Source of the DNA: Bacteroidales bacterium
GTDB lineage: Bacteria; Bacteroidota; Bacteroidia; Bacteroidales; WCHB1-69
DNA: 6,280 nt
Assembly: GCA_024400715.1 (NCBI GenBank)
Contig: JAKSMH010000071.1
Span: 1 to 6,280 of the forward strand
Reading direction: 5' to 3'
Part shown: positions 1 to 6,239 of the stretch, piece after piece
How the letters are laid out: each line of letters begins with the position of its first letter
How positions within the stretch are numbered: the stretch's first letter is position 1
Program-made: the position numbers and the translations under genes
Notes under the pieces: model-generated
What the model was told of the DNA's origin: nothing
Database searches by the model: none
What the model saw: only the letters and a program-made list of their open reading frames with translations

Positions 1-2
1 AC

Positions 3-1346
3 GTTATGGCTCAGCAATTCGGCGTTGAAAACGCTTTAAATGTTATTACTAATATTGAAGACTATAAAGGTGTTGAAGGTGCAGAAGACCTTTACAACGC
101 ATATAAAGCCGTTCAACGCTTTAATATCACAGATGCCAAGAGAATGCATTATTACGCAATGGCTCAAGGTTCTCTGTATTTTTCAGACAAGATGGCTGAT
201 CGGGTTTCCAAGTTGAACAAGAGCACGATGGCTTCACTGGCTATTTTGAATCCATACGCACCTGTTTTCAACGATATGGTACCTACCGTTACCGAAAAGG
301 AATTGAAAGACTGGTACAATGCCCACAAGTCCGCTTTCAACGTGATGGAAAATCTCCGCGACATCGACATCGCCATTTTCCCCATCACTCCTTCCACCCA
401 GGATTTGAAAACCATCGAAGACAGTGTTAACGCCGAATACCAACGTTTCGTGGCTGCTCCTTCCTTGGGTGACTTCAACCTCAACGAAGAAAAAGGTTTG
501 GTTGACAGCACTTATTACACTGCGGAAGACATCACCATTGACGCTTTGGACAGCTTGATTTTCAAACGTCCTGTGGGCTCAATGATTGAACCTTTCACCT
601 ATCAGGATATCGTTTGGTACTATGGTAAGGTTTATGGCAGTGAAATGCGTCCAGACTCTGTACAAGTGGCTTTCTTGGTAGTAGATTATAAAACCGCTGC
701 TCAAAATCCCAACGGCACCCGCACCAAAAAGCAAGCTCGCGCCGAAGCCGACAGCTTGAATCAGATGATTAAGGCCGGTGCCAACATTTTTGAATTGCTG
801 CCTAACTATTTGGCAGGCCGTCAAGCTGGCGACACTACCTTATGGGTTCCTGAACGCGGTTCTATTCCTTCTTTGTATAATGAATTTGTTCATACTGCTA
901 ATGGCGGAACCTACGTTTACGATGCCAGCTCCGCTTTCGTAGTATATCAAGTATTAACCAGAACTACTCCTGTTGAAAAACGTCAATTCGTGGTTTACAC
1001 CACCGAAATCGTTCCTTCAGACGCTACCGTTAAGGACATTAAGAACAACGCCAACACCTTGGCCGCTGCCGCCTCAAATGCCGACGAACTCATCGACGAA
1101 GCCAACGCCAAGGGTATTCAAATCTTAAGAGGAACCAATGTGAGAGCAATGGACGCTACGATTTCACAATTGCCAAACTGCAGAGAAATCGTCAGCTGGG
1201 CATTCACCAAAGACGTTGAAAAAGACAACGTTTCTGATGTGATGAACCTTAACAATAAAATCTACGCCGTTGCCGCTATTAGAGATATCCGAGAAAAAGG
1301 CATGCAGAAATTTGATGCCGTAAAGACCAATATCGAAAGTCAATGA
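3..1346 (+). CDS. ppiD: PpiD-like periplasmic peptidyl-prolyl isomerase/chaperone, 5'-partial, ended by an in-frame TGA
   Basis: The frame is open from the window edge, so the true start and the expected N-terminal membrane anchor are missing; the ATG at 6 is probably internal. Residues below count from that ATG. Residues 1-125 resemble the SurA_N/PpiD N-terminal chaperone region, with the typical stretch ELKDWYNAHKSAFN at 99-112. About 219-330 form a parvulin-like domain (VQVAFLVV, then LWVPERGSIPSLYNEF), but the usual His of the HIL/HVL motif is absent, so isomerase activity is doubtful and chaperone function more likely. Then comes the C-terminal region typical of Bacteroidota PpiD: PVEKRQFVVY, REIVSWAF at 393-400, and NVSDVM followed by IREKG near 408-432. 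PpiD normally sits in the inner membrane facing the periplasm and assists folding of exported proteins. TGA at 1344-1346 stops the frame before the last ~135 residues, which continue in the same frame at 1347. Family assignment is firm; the intactness of the gene is not. Confidence 0.85.
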   Translation, partial: VMAQQFGVENALNVITNIEDYKGVEGAEDLYNAYKAVQRFNITDAKRMHYYAMAQGSLYFSDKMADRVSKLNKSTMASLAILNPYAPVFNDMVPTVTEKELKDWYNAHKSAFNVMENLRDIDIAIFPITPSTQDLKTIEDSVNAEYQRFVAAPSLGDFNLNEEKGLVDSTYYTAEDITIDALDSLIFKRPVGSMIEPFTYQDIVWYYGKVYGSEMRPDSVQVAFLVVDYKTAAQNPNGTRTKKQARAEADSLNQMIKAGANIFELLPNYLAGRQAGDTTLWVPERGSIPSLYNEFVHTANGGTYVYDASSAFVVYQVLTRTTPVEKRQFVVYTTEIVPSDATVKDIKNNANTLAAAASNADELIDEANAKGIQILRGTNVRAMDATISQLPNCREIVSWAFTKDVEKDNVSDVMNLNNKIYAVAAIRDIREKGMQKFDAVKTNIESQ

Positions 1347-1754
1347 ATGGCAGAAAAGAAAACGGCTATGATTGCCGACAAGATTAACGAAGAACTGAGC
1401 AAAGGCACCTCCTTGCAAGACATCGCCACGAAATACACCAGCCAGGTTATGGATAGCGTTGCTTTGACTTTCTTGGCCGAAAGCTATATGAATAGAAATA
1501 TTGAAGACGTAGCTATCGCTAAGATTTTCAACATTGGTGAAAATTCAACCAAGGCCGTTGCCGGTCAAAATTACGTTTACGTGGCCAACGTAAGCAACTT
1601 TACCGACAATCCTGCTTCTGCTAACTATGCTGCGGAAAAAGCCGCTTTAAGAAATGTCGTGGCGGGAAGAGGCCGCAACGAAGCTACTATTCTTCAGGGC
1701 TTGAGAAAGAATGCTAAGATTGTAGATCAAAGAAATATGTTCTACGCCAAATAA
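1347..1754 (+). CDS. ppiD: C-terminal fragment of the same PpiD-like protein, in frame after the TGA
   Basis: This 135-residue frame starts with ATG directly after the TGA of the upstream piece (TGAATG), with no frame change. It opens with AEKKTAMIADKINEEL, the lysine-rich helical stretch that in Bacteroidota PpiD normally follows the part ending the upstream frame. It then gives a degenerate C-terminal repeat: SLQDIATKY, VMDSVALTF, KIFNIGENSTKAV, then YVYVANVSNF, a pattern like the preceding parvulin-type unit. It ends MFYAK-TAA just before the terminator at 1777-1830. There is no signal peptide or membrane segment, so on its own it would stay in the cytoplasm. The simplest reading is the 3' part of one gene broken by a nonsense change or base-calling error. 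Translation as a separate polypeptide by reinitiation at the adjacent ATG is possible; only a short purine run (GAAAG at 1335-1339) could serve as a ribosome site. It may be annotated elsewhere as a hypothetical protein. Confidence 0.7.
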   Translation: MAEKKTAMIADKINEELSKGTSLQDIATKYTSQVMDSVALTFLAESYMNRNIEDVAIAKIFNIGENSTKAVAGQNYVYVANVSNFTDNPASANYAAEKAALRNVVAGRGRNEATILQGLRKNAKIVDQRNMFYAK

Positions 1755-1776
1755 TGGTCGCTGACCTACAAATTTT

Positions 1777-1830
1777 ACAGCATAGATTAAACTTTTCAAG
1801 AAAAATTTAGTCTATGCTGTTTTAGTTTTA
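1777..1830 (+). terminator. Strong intrinsic terminator after the ppiD-like gene
   Basis: Arms at 1777-1796 and 1801-1820 pair over 20 positions with one G-U wobble and one mismatch, closing on a 4-base CAAG loop at 1797-1800. The base of the stem is the perfect 10-bp ACAGCATAGA/TCTATGCTGT (1777-1786 with 1811-1820). A T-rich tail, TTTAGTTTTA, follows at 1821-1830. It begins 22 bases after the TAA ending the ppiD-like frame and is oriented to stop transcription coming from it. It therefore makes a shared transcript with the barrel gene at 1878 unlikely. Confidence 0.88.
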
Positions 1831-1877
1831 AAGAGAGACAATTTTTATCAGAAAAGCAACCTTACTCTGTATTCAAA

Positions 1878-4469
1878 ATGAATTTATCGACCTGCCTTCG
1901 TCAAGATTTCAAATCTAAGTTTCTTTATATATTTTTTATGGTAATCGTTTGGGGTGGGATTTCCCATAGCGTTTATGCCCAACCTGAACGGATGAACAAC
2001 ACGCAGCCCAATGCCACTTCTGGCACGTTAATGGGTAGTATTGTCGATGAAAACGGCAAAGCCGCTGAATATGCCACCATTTACGTAAAAAAAACATCAG
2101 ACTCAACCATAGCGCAGACCGGCATCACCAACGAAGAAGGCAAGTTTGTGATTAACGATATCGGATTTGGCACCTATTTTGTTGAAATTCAATACGTAGG
2201 ATACCGAAAACATAATTCCAAGCCCTTCACCATCAGCAAAGAGCAAAACACTTTCCGAATCCCGAAATTTATGTTGAGCAACAAGAGCACGTCCTTGCAG
2301 GCGGTTGAAATCAAAGCGCAAAAAGAAATGTTGCAAACCAACCTGGACAAGACCGTCTTCAACGTAGAATCAAGCATTATGGCCGATGGTGCCACGGCAG
2401 TGGAAGTTTTGGAGGAAATTCCCTCCGTGGATGTTGACGTGGAAGGAAACGTTACGGTTCGCGGCAGCGAAAACATCACTATTCTTGTCGATGGTCGTGC
2501 CACCAACCTGACTTTGGATCAGATTCCCGCCTCTATGATTGAAAGCATCGAGGTCATCACCAACCCGTCAGCCCGACTTGATCCTGACGGCATGGCCGGC
2601 ATTTTGAACGTCGTGCTGAAAAAAAGAAGAGAATCCGGTTTTAATGGAATGGTTTCTTTAGGCGGTGGAATGTCGCTCTACACCTTGGAACCACACCCCA
2701 AACACTATATCGTCCAGCCATACATCAACCGCTACAATGCCAACGTGAGTTTGAACTACAGTTACGATAAAATCAATATCTTTCTCAACTATAATTTCCG
2801 TGGCGGCCAGCACCTCAACGGCGGAAATTTGGATCGTGATTCGTGGTATGGCAACGACACGACTAATTTGCTGCAAAACAACATCGGACGAAACAAAAAC
2901 CAAGGACATAATATTTTAGCCGGATTAGACTGGAATATCAATAAAAAGAACACGTTGAGTTTTTCTTTTGGTTTCCGATACGGCAATTGGTCCGACACAT
3001 CCTCGCTTCAGTCGCAAAACGCCCGCATTGTAAACGGTGAACAAGTACCCTACTCTAATTATCAGCAATTGGGTAACGGTTCGAATAAGAATATGAATTT
3101 CAATGGTGCCATTAATTACAAAAAGACCTTTGAAATGAAAGGACGCGAATTGACAGCCGACGTTTCATACAACCACAATATGGGCAATGGAACCAGCTGG
3201 TCGGTACAAAACTACACCACGCCCAGCATATACGACTACTTCAAAAAAAGCAACACCAAATCCATCAATAGGAACGCCAACGCACAAGTAGATTTCATCA
3301 CCCCTGTTGGCAATGGCGGACGCATCGAAACCGGTTATAAGTTTACTTATCGTGGAATAGGTCAAGACTACTCTTTGGACTCGGCATTGAACAATAGTCC
3401 TTGGATGACCGATTCATCACAACTTAACAATTTCAAATACACGGAGTTCATCAATGCCCTGTATTTCATTTATTCCAACACTTTCTGGGACAAACTCCAA
3501 ATCCAGGTAGGTTTGCGTGGCGAATTAGCCAACACCACTTCCGACCTCCTATCGCAGTCAGAAAAATACCAGAAGAACTATTTCAACCTATTCCCAACTG
3601 CTCACATTCAATACAACATCAACAGCCAACATTCACTGAAATTGAGTTATTCCAGACGAGTTCAACGACCCAACATTTGGCAGCTCAATCCCTTCGAAGA
3701 TATTTCGGACAAACAAAACGTGCGTCGAGGCAATCCCTATTTGAATCCCGAAATTGCCAATTCTGTTGAATTAGGATACCTACTCAACATCAACAAATCG
3801 TTCTTCAGTGCCACGGCCTTTTACCGTCACCGCAGTCACCTCATCACGCGTTACACCACTTTGGAAACGGCTGCCGACGGTTCCATTTACACACTTACTT
3901 CGTATCAGAACTTAAACAGCAGCCATAATATTGGTGTTGAATTGATTTATAGTCAGAAAATCTTCAAGTTTTGGAAGATCAACACTACTTTCAATTTTTA
4001 TCGGAATATCATCAATAGCAATGACCTTATTGACGAGAACCTTTCAAGGAACTGGGAATTCCGTTTCCGCTTAAACCAGACATTCAGTTTCGAGAAGAAC
4101 TGGGACATCCAGCTCAACTTCCGATACAGTTCGCCTTCTTTGACGGCGGGCAGTATGGGTTGGGGAACCGGCGGCGTGGGACAAGGTCGTCGTTCGGCCC
4201 GTTATACGCTTGATTTTGCCCTAAAGAAAGGTTTTCTCAACAACAGTCTAACCGTCAGTCTCAACATTCGAGATTTGCTGTTTATGGTCAACCAAACGAA
4301 AATCAACTCCTACCAACACAATGCGGATAACGGTTACGAGTCTTACAGTGTACGTGACCGCAGCGGTTGGCGTATTGCTTTGAATGTCACTTACAAAATC
4401 AACAATTACAAAATGCGCAAAAACGCCATGCCAATGGATGACGGTATGGGCGGCGAGATGGAAGAATAA
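1878..4469 (+). CDS. Outer-membrane beta-barrel protein with carboxypeptidase-regulatory-like and plug domains (TonB-dependent-receptor-like)
   Basis: An 863-residue exported protein. Residues 1-34 are a signal peptide: basic FKSK, a hydrophobic core from about 15, and cleavage expected after VYA34 with Gln35 next. Residues 49-134 form a carboxypeptidase-regulatory-like beta-sandwich (GTLMGSIVDENGKAAEYATI, then FVEIQYVGYR). About 140-250 are a plug-like domain with VRGSENITILVDGR (194-207) and IESIEVITNPSARLDPDGMA (221-240). From about 251 an aromatic, Asn-rich beta-barrel follows, with the landmark SRRVQRPNIWQLNPF (592-606) and GNPYLNPE (618-625), typical of the OMP_b-brl_3 type family. The last strand ends near Tyr844, followed by a 19-residue Met-rich, acidic tail. 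The length is normal for the family. No SusD-like partner lies beside it and no TonB box is obvious, so the substrate cannot be named; active import is not certain. The start at 1878 gives a complete signal peptide; no Shine-Dalgarno is seen, as is common in Bacteroidota. The terminator upstream suggests its own promoter, but none is clear. Confidence 0.9.
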   Translation: MNLSTCLRQDFKSKFLYIFFMVIVWGGISHSVYAQPERMNNTQPNATSGTLMGSIVDENGKAAEYATIYVKKTSDSTIAQTGITNEEGKFVINDIGFGTYFVEIQYVGYRKHNSKPFTISKEQNTFRIPKFMLSNKSTSLQAVEIKAQKEMLQTNLDKTVFNVESSIMADGATAVEVLEEIPSVDVDVEGNVTVRGSENITILVDGRATNLTLDQIPASMIESIEVITNPSARLDPDGMAGILNVVLKKRRESGFNGMVSLGGGMSLYTLEPHPKHYIVQPYINRYNANVSLNYSYDKINIFLNYNFRGGQHLNGGNLDRDSWYGNDTTNLLQNNIGRNKNQGHNILAGLDWNINKKNTLSFSFGFRYGNWSDTSSLQSQNARIVNGEQVPYSNYQQLGNGSNKNMNFNGAINYKKTFEMKGRELTADVSYNHNMGNGTSWSVQNYTTPSIYDYFKKSNTKSINRNANAQVDFITPVGNGGRIETGYKFTYRGIGQDYSLDSALNNSPWMTDSSQLNNFKYTEFINALYFIYSNTFWDKLQIQVGLRGELANTTSDLLSQSEKYQKNYFNLFPTAHIQYNINSQHSLKLSYSRRVQRPNIWQLNPFEDISDKQNVRRGNPYLNPEIANSVELGYLLNINKSFFSATAFYRHRSHLITRYTTLETAADGSIYTLTSYQNLNSSHNIGVELIYSQKIFKFWKINTTFNFYRNIINSNDLIDENLSRNWEFRFRLNQTFSFEKNWDIQLNFRYSSPSLTAGSMGWGTGGVGQGRRSARYTLDFALKKGFLNNSLTVSLNIRDLLFMVNQTKINSYQHNADNGYESYSVRDRSGWRIALNVTYKINNYKMRKNAMPMDDGMGGEMEE

Positions 4470-4472
4470 GTG

Positions 4473-4489
4473 CCATCTTTGTTTTAGGT
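4473..4489 (+). repeat. Direct repeat, left copy (CCATCTTTGTTTTAGGT)
   Basis: It matches the copy at 4862-4877 apart from one extra C; the 12-base core TTTGTTTTAGGT (4478-4489 and 4866-4877) is identical. The two copies bracket most of the spacer and lie 388 bases apart, core to core. They could be a duplication made by insertion or the remains of a recombination event; the T-rich content makes chance a real alternative. Confidence 0.4.
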
Positions 4490-4490
4490 C

Positions 4491-4539
4491 TTTTTTTTGT
4501 ACTTTTCCATTGCCGCCACAAAGAAAAGTACCAAAAGAA
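4491..4539. repeat. Long A/T-rich inverted repeat (hairpin) downstream of the barrel gene
   Basis: The perfect 9-bp arms GTACTTTTC (4499-4507) and GAAAAGTAC (4523-4531) extend outward past one mismatch (4498/4532) into a T run paired with CAAAAGAAA-side A's (4494-4497 with 4533-4536). The loop contains GCCGCC. Hairpins of the general form CTTTTC-TTTGCCGC-GACAAAGAAAAG recur as dispersed repeats in many bacterial genomes, and this could be one. It begins 21 bases after the barrel gene stop, so it may protect or end the mRNA. It is not a classic intrinsic terminator, because the T run lies inside the 5' arm rather than after the stem on the plus strand, and A's follow the stem on the minus strand. 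Confidence 0.6.
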
Positions 4540-4711
4540 AGCAGCTTTTCCGCACGCAAACGTTCTGAAACTACACCAACCACCGGAAATTTAAACGCTA
4601 TTTTTTATAATGACTATGGCTGGGGCAATTGGTTTAATGAGGAACATATTATTTTTTCCGTTCTTTTTCTTTGCCGCTGCGTTTCTCGCCACCACCCGCC
4701 TCGTTTTTTTA

Positions 4712-4732
4712 CGCAATTCGTTCGCAATTGCG
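4712..4732. repeat. Small inverted repeat CGCAATT-7-AATTGCG
   Basis: Perfect 7-bp arms at 4712-4718 and 4726-4732 enclose a 7-base loop, CGTTCGC. The word CGCAATT also occurs as a direct repeat 11 bases apart (4712 and 4723). A T run (4704-4710) lies just upstream on the plus strand. Read on the minus strand, the stem is followed by an A run rather than T's, so it is not a standard terminator for the leftward gene. Role unknown; it may be part of the repeat-like spacer. Confidence 0.4.
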
Positions 4733-4861
4733 GTATTAAGGTACGGCTTTTGTGTTCCTTGATGTCCGCGACAACGATTGAAACGGTTATGAGCACGCCA
4801 GTGCGAAATTTGAGCGGAAAGCGTGCCCGGTCGCCCGAAAAAAGAAAGAGGCCCTATTTTT

Positions 4862-4877
4862 CCATTTTGTTTTAGGT
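4862..4877 (+). repeat. Direct repeat, right copy (CCATTTTGTTTTAGGT)
   Basis: Right-hand partner of the copy at 4473-4489, with a one-base deletion relative to it. It sits about 40 bases before the 3' end of the opposite-strand gene. Confidence 0.4.
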
Positions 4878-4914
4878 GCGAACATCCATTCGCCCTTAAA
4901 ACGTTGCATATCGT

Positions 4915-6171
4915 TTATTTTGTCGGAGCTTGCCAAAAATAATCGGCGTCATGGGTGATAACAGCCCAGTCGCTGGATTTCTCGTATGTTGATGGCGTTA
5001 AAAACACGTGTTTGTTCTCCACATATCTGTATCTGCTCTCTGGATTGAAGCAATAATTCGTTACACAATCAAACCAATATAGATTTTTCGCCATATAGCT
5101 ATCCAAATAGTATTCTTTTGTCTGCTTGTTCTCATTATTCCAGTTTGCATCCTCATTCAGGAAAACAGGCCGTCCTTCAATTAGTCTCTCGCGCACTTCC
5201 TGAATGCTCAAGTAATTACCATTTTCGTCTTTTACATATGCTTCGAAGGTGGGGTCTATCCAAATCCATTTCTGATATTGTGACGACCAAACCGAATTTA
5301 TGACATGGCAATCCTGATCTCTCGAGTTGTATGGCATACATGTCACATATCGTGACGGTATTCCCATCGAAAGGTACATCTCATTCAAAGCAATAGCCAG
5401 ATGACGGCAGTTGACACCTTCCCACGTTGATTTGTGATAATTGTATAAATCGATAGCATCAAATTCACATAGTGCAAAATTGCCCCCATTGTGTCGGATA
5501 GCATTATGAGCAAAATGAAGGATATTCAGAATTTTTGAAATCTCATCACCATCACCAGCAACAGAGTCCAGATTAAAAAACTTTCTGACATTCACCAAAC
5601 GATAATCACTAGAATCTTGATAAACAAATTGCGGCAGCGAATCGTTGTCATCTTTGATATAGGCAGACGAATTTTGCAAAATCGTCAATTGGTCATATTG
5701 CTTTATCTCTTCAAGTAGGGATTTGAATTTCTTATCTTTTCTGATATTCTCAAAATCTTTGTCGTTAAGCATATTACTATAGTCCTTGTAGCCTAAGCGT
5801 ATGGATTTTTCCAGTGTTTCCAATGCAAGTTTCTTTTGTGTCGTCAATGCGTAACAACAAGCAAGATTATAATATACATTAGCTGCCAAATCATCCTTGT
5901 ATGCCATATCATCCTCCCACTGACTATCAAAAGTGGTTGTGTCAAAGAATGTGACAAGTTCTTTTAGCGTTTTAATCGCCATATCAAACTGTTTGTTTTT
6001 GTAAAAATCATGATATACATTGTATATCTCTTCATGTTTTTCAAAAAACAAGACAATCTCCTGCTGCGTCTTCAAAACATGCTTTGTTGTGTTTTGTGAC
6101 AAACAAACCTGTCCACAAAACAGTAAAAATACAAGAAAAATGGTTGTCAGTCGTATATCTTTCATATTCAT
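4915..6171 (-). CDS. Exported TPR + transglutaminase-like domain protein
   Basis: 418 residues. Residues 1-25 form a signal peptide (MNMKDIRLTT, then IFLVFLLFCG), with cleavage likely after CLS25 and Gln26 next; the cysteines at 19 and 23 do not fit a good lipobox, so a soluble periplasmic or secreted product is favoured. About 55-160 are TPR-like: VYYNLACCYALTTQKKLALE (99-118) and a following block ending NDKDFENIRKDKKFKSLLEE, a usual TPR-end pattern in Bacteroidota. About 210-310 form a transglutaminase-like core with an apparent complete triad: Cys255 (GVNCRHLAIALNEMYLSMG), His289 (DCHVINSVW) and Asp306 (WIWIDPTF). The part after 310 (LSIQEVRERLIEG, then KEYYLDSYMAKNLYWF) looks like a family-specific C-terminal extension. 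The fold covers crosslinking, peptidase and amidase activities; the substrate is unknown. Stop is TAA. The start at 6171 gives the full signal peptide; Met3 is an alternative. The gene is monocistronic as far as visible, with a likely promoter at 6232-6239. Confidence 0.87.
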   Translation of the reverse strand: MNMKDIRLTTIFLVFLLFCGQVCLSQNTTKHVLKTQQEIVLFFEKHEEIYNVYHDFYKNKQFDMAIKTLKELVTFFDTTTFDSQWEDDMAYKDDLAANVYYNLACCYALTTQKKLALETLEKSIRLGYKDYSNMLNDKDFENIRKDKKFKSLLEEIKQYDQLTILQNSSAYIKDDNDSLPQFVYQDSSDYRLVNVRKFFNLDSVAGDGDEISKILNILHFAHNAIRHNGGNFALCEFDAIDLYNYHKSTWEGVNCRHLAIALNEMYLSMGIPSRYVTCMPYNSRDQDCHVINSVWSSQYQKWIWIDPTFEAYVKDENGNYLSIQEVRERLIEGRPVFLNEDANWNNENKQTKEYYLDSYMAKNLYWFDCVTNYCFNPESRYRYVENKHVFLTPSTYEKSSDWAVITHDADYFWQAPTK

Positions 6172-6190
6172 AAAACTAAAAATGTTTTGG

Positions 6191-6215
6191 CCTCGAAAAG
6201 ACCGAGGGATTTTTT
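6191..6215. promoter_or_regulatory. Small hairpin in the leader of the transglutaminase-like gene
   Basis: CCTCG (6191-6195) and CGAGG (6203-6207) pair around a 7-base loop. On the plus strand a T run (6210-6215) follows two bases later, giving a short terminator-like shape facing right. On the minus strand the hairpin lies in the predicted 5' leader, about 20-36 bases before the ATG, preceded by A's and followed by CCAAAACA. It could be a leader structure, or a weak terminator for plus-strand transcription crossing the gene. A 5-bp stem is weak evidence. Confidence 0.35.
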
Positions 6216-6231
6216 GTTATTAATTGAGTTG

Positions 6232-6239
6232 CAAAAATA
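6232..6239 (-). promoter_or_regulatory. Bacteroidota-type -7 promoter box TATTTTTG
   Basis: On the minus strand these bases read TATTTTTG, an exact match to the TAnnTTTG -7 consensus of the primary sigma factor in Bacteroidota. It points at the transglutaminase-like gene and lies 60 bases before its ATG, implying a leader of roughly 50-55 nt. No TTTG-like -33 element is found at the usual 19-21 base spacing, so the promoter may be weak or activator-dependent, or the match may be chance in AT-rich DNA. Confidence 0.45.

Larger units (their letters stand above)
4470..4914. other. Convergent intergenic spacer with repeat-like structure, no credible gene
   Basis: The 445 bp lie between two genes whose 3' ends face each other. 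A plus-strand frame is open through most of it (to 4875), but it starts inside the barrel gene, has a low-complexity Lys/Arg/Ser/Pro/Phe content with no recognisable domain, and crosses hairpins; I judge it spurious. The spacer holds a long A/T hairpin (4491-4539), a degenerate partial copy of it (4663-4677), a short hairpin (4712-4732), a weak inverted pair GCACGC/GCGTGC (4793-4798, 4821-4826) and a near-identical short sequence at its two ends (4473-4489, 4862-4877). No tRNA-like fold or transposase is seen. Homopolymer T runs alternate with GC-richer blocks, unlike the neighbouring coding DNA. This resembles a non-coding dispersed repeat remnant, which is an inference. Confidence 0.6.

Noticed and set aside
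164..511. Minus-strand open frames under the ppiD-like and barrel genes
   Set aside because: They are antisense shadows of strongly supported genes, with no recognisable domains or start signals of their own.
1344..1400. TGA as selenocysteine or recoded tryptophan
   Set aside because: No convincing SECIS-like hairpin follows the TGA, the site lies in a lysine-rich helix with no expected Cys/Sec role, and Trp is encoded by TGG throughout the other genes.
1823..1830. TAGTTTTA as a -7 box for the barrel gene
   Set aside because: It differs from TAnnTTTG at the last base, overlaps the terminator tail, and no -33 element is seen at the right spacing.
4384..4875. 163-residue plus-strand open frame overlapping the barrel gene's 3' end and the spacer
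   Set aside because: It begins in the wrong frame inside a well-supported gene, has no domain, signal or ribosome site, and its sequence comes from hairpins and T/A runs; most likely spurious.
4876..4895. Weak hairpin GCGAA-6-TTCGC near the 3' end of the minus-strand gene as its terminator
   Set aside because: Only a 5-bp stem, and on the minus strand it is followed by ACCTAAAAC rather than a T run.
6012..6028. Near-perfect palindrome GATATACATTGTATATC, operator-like
   Set aside because: It lies inside the coding sequence (residues around EIYNVYH) more than 140 bases after the start; AT-rich codons explain it well enough.
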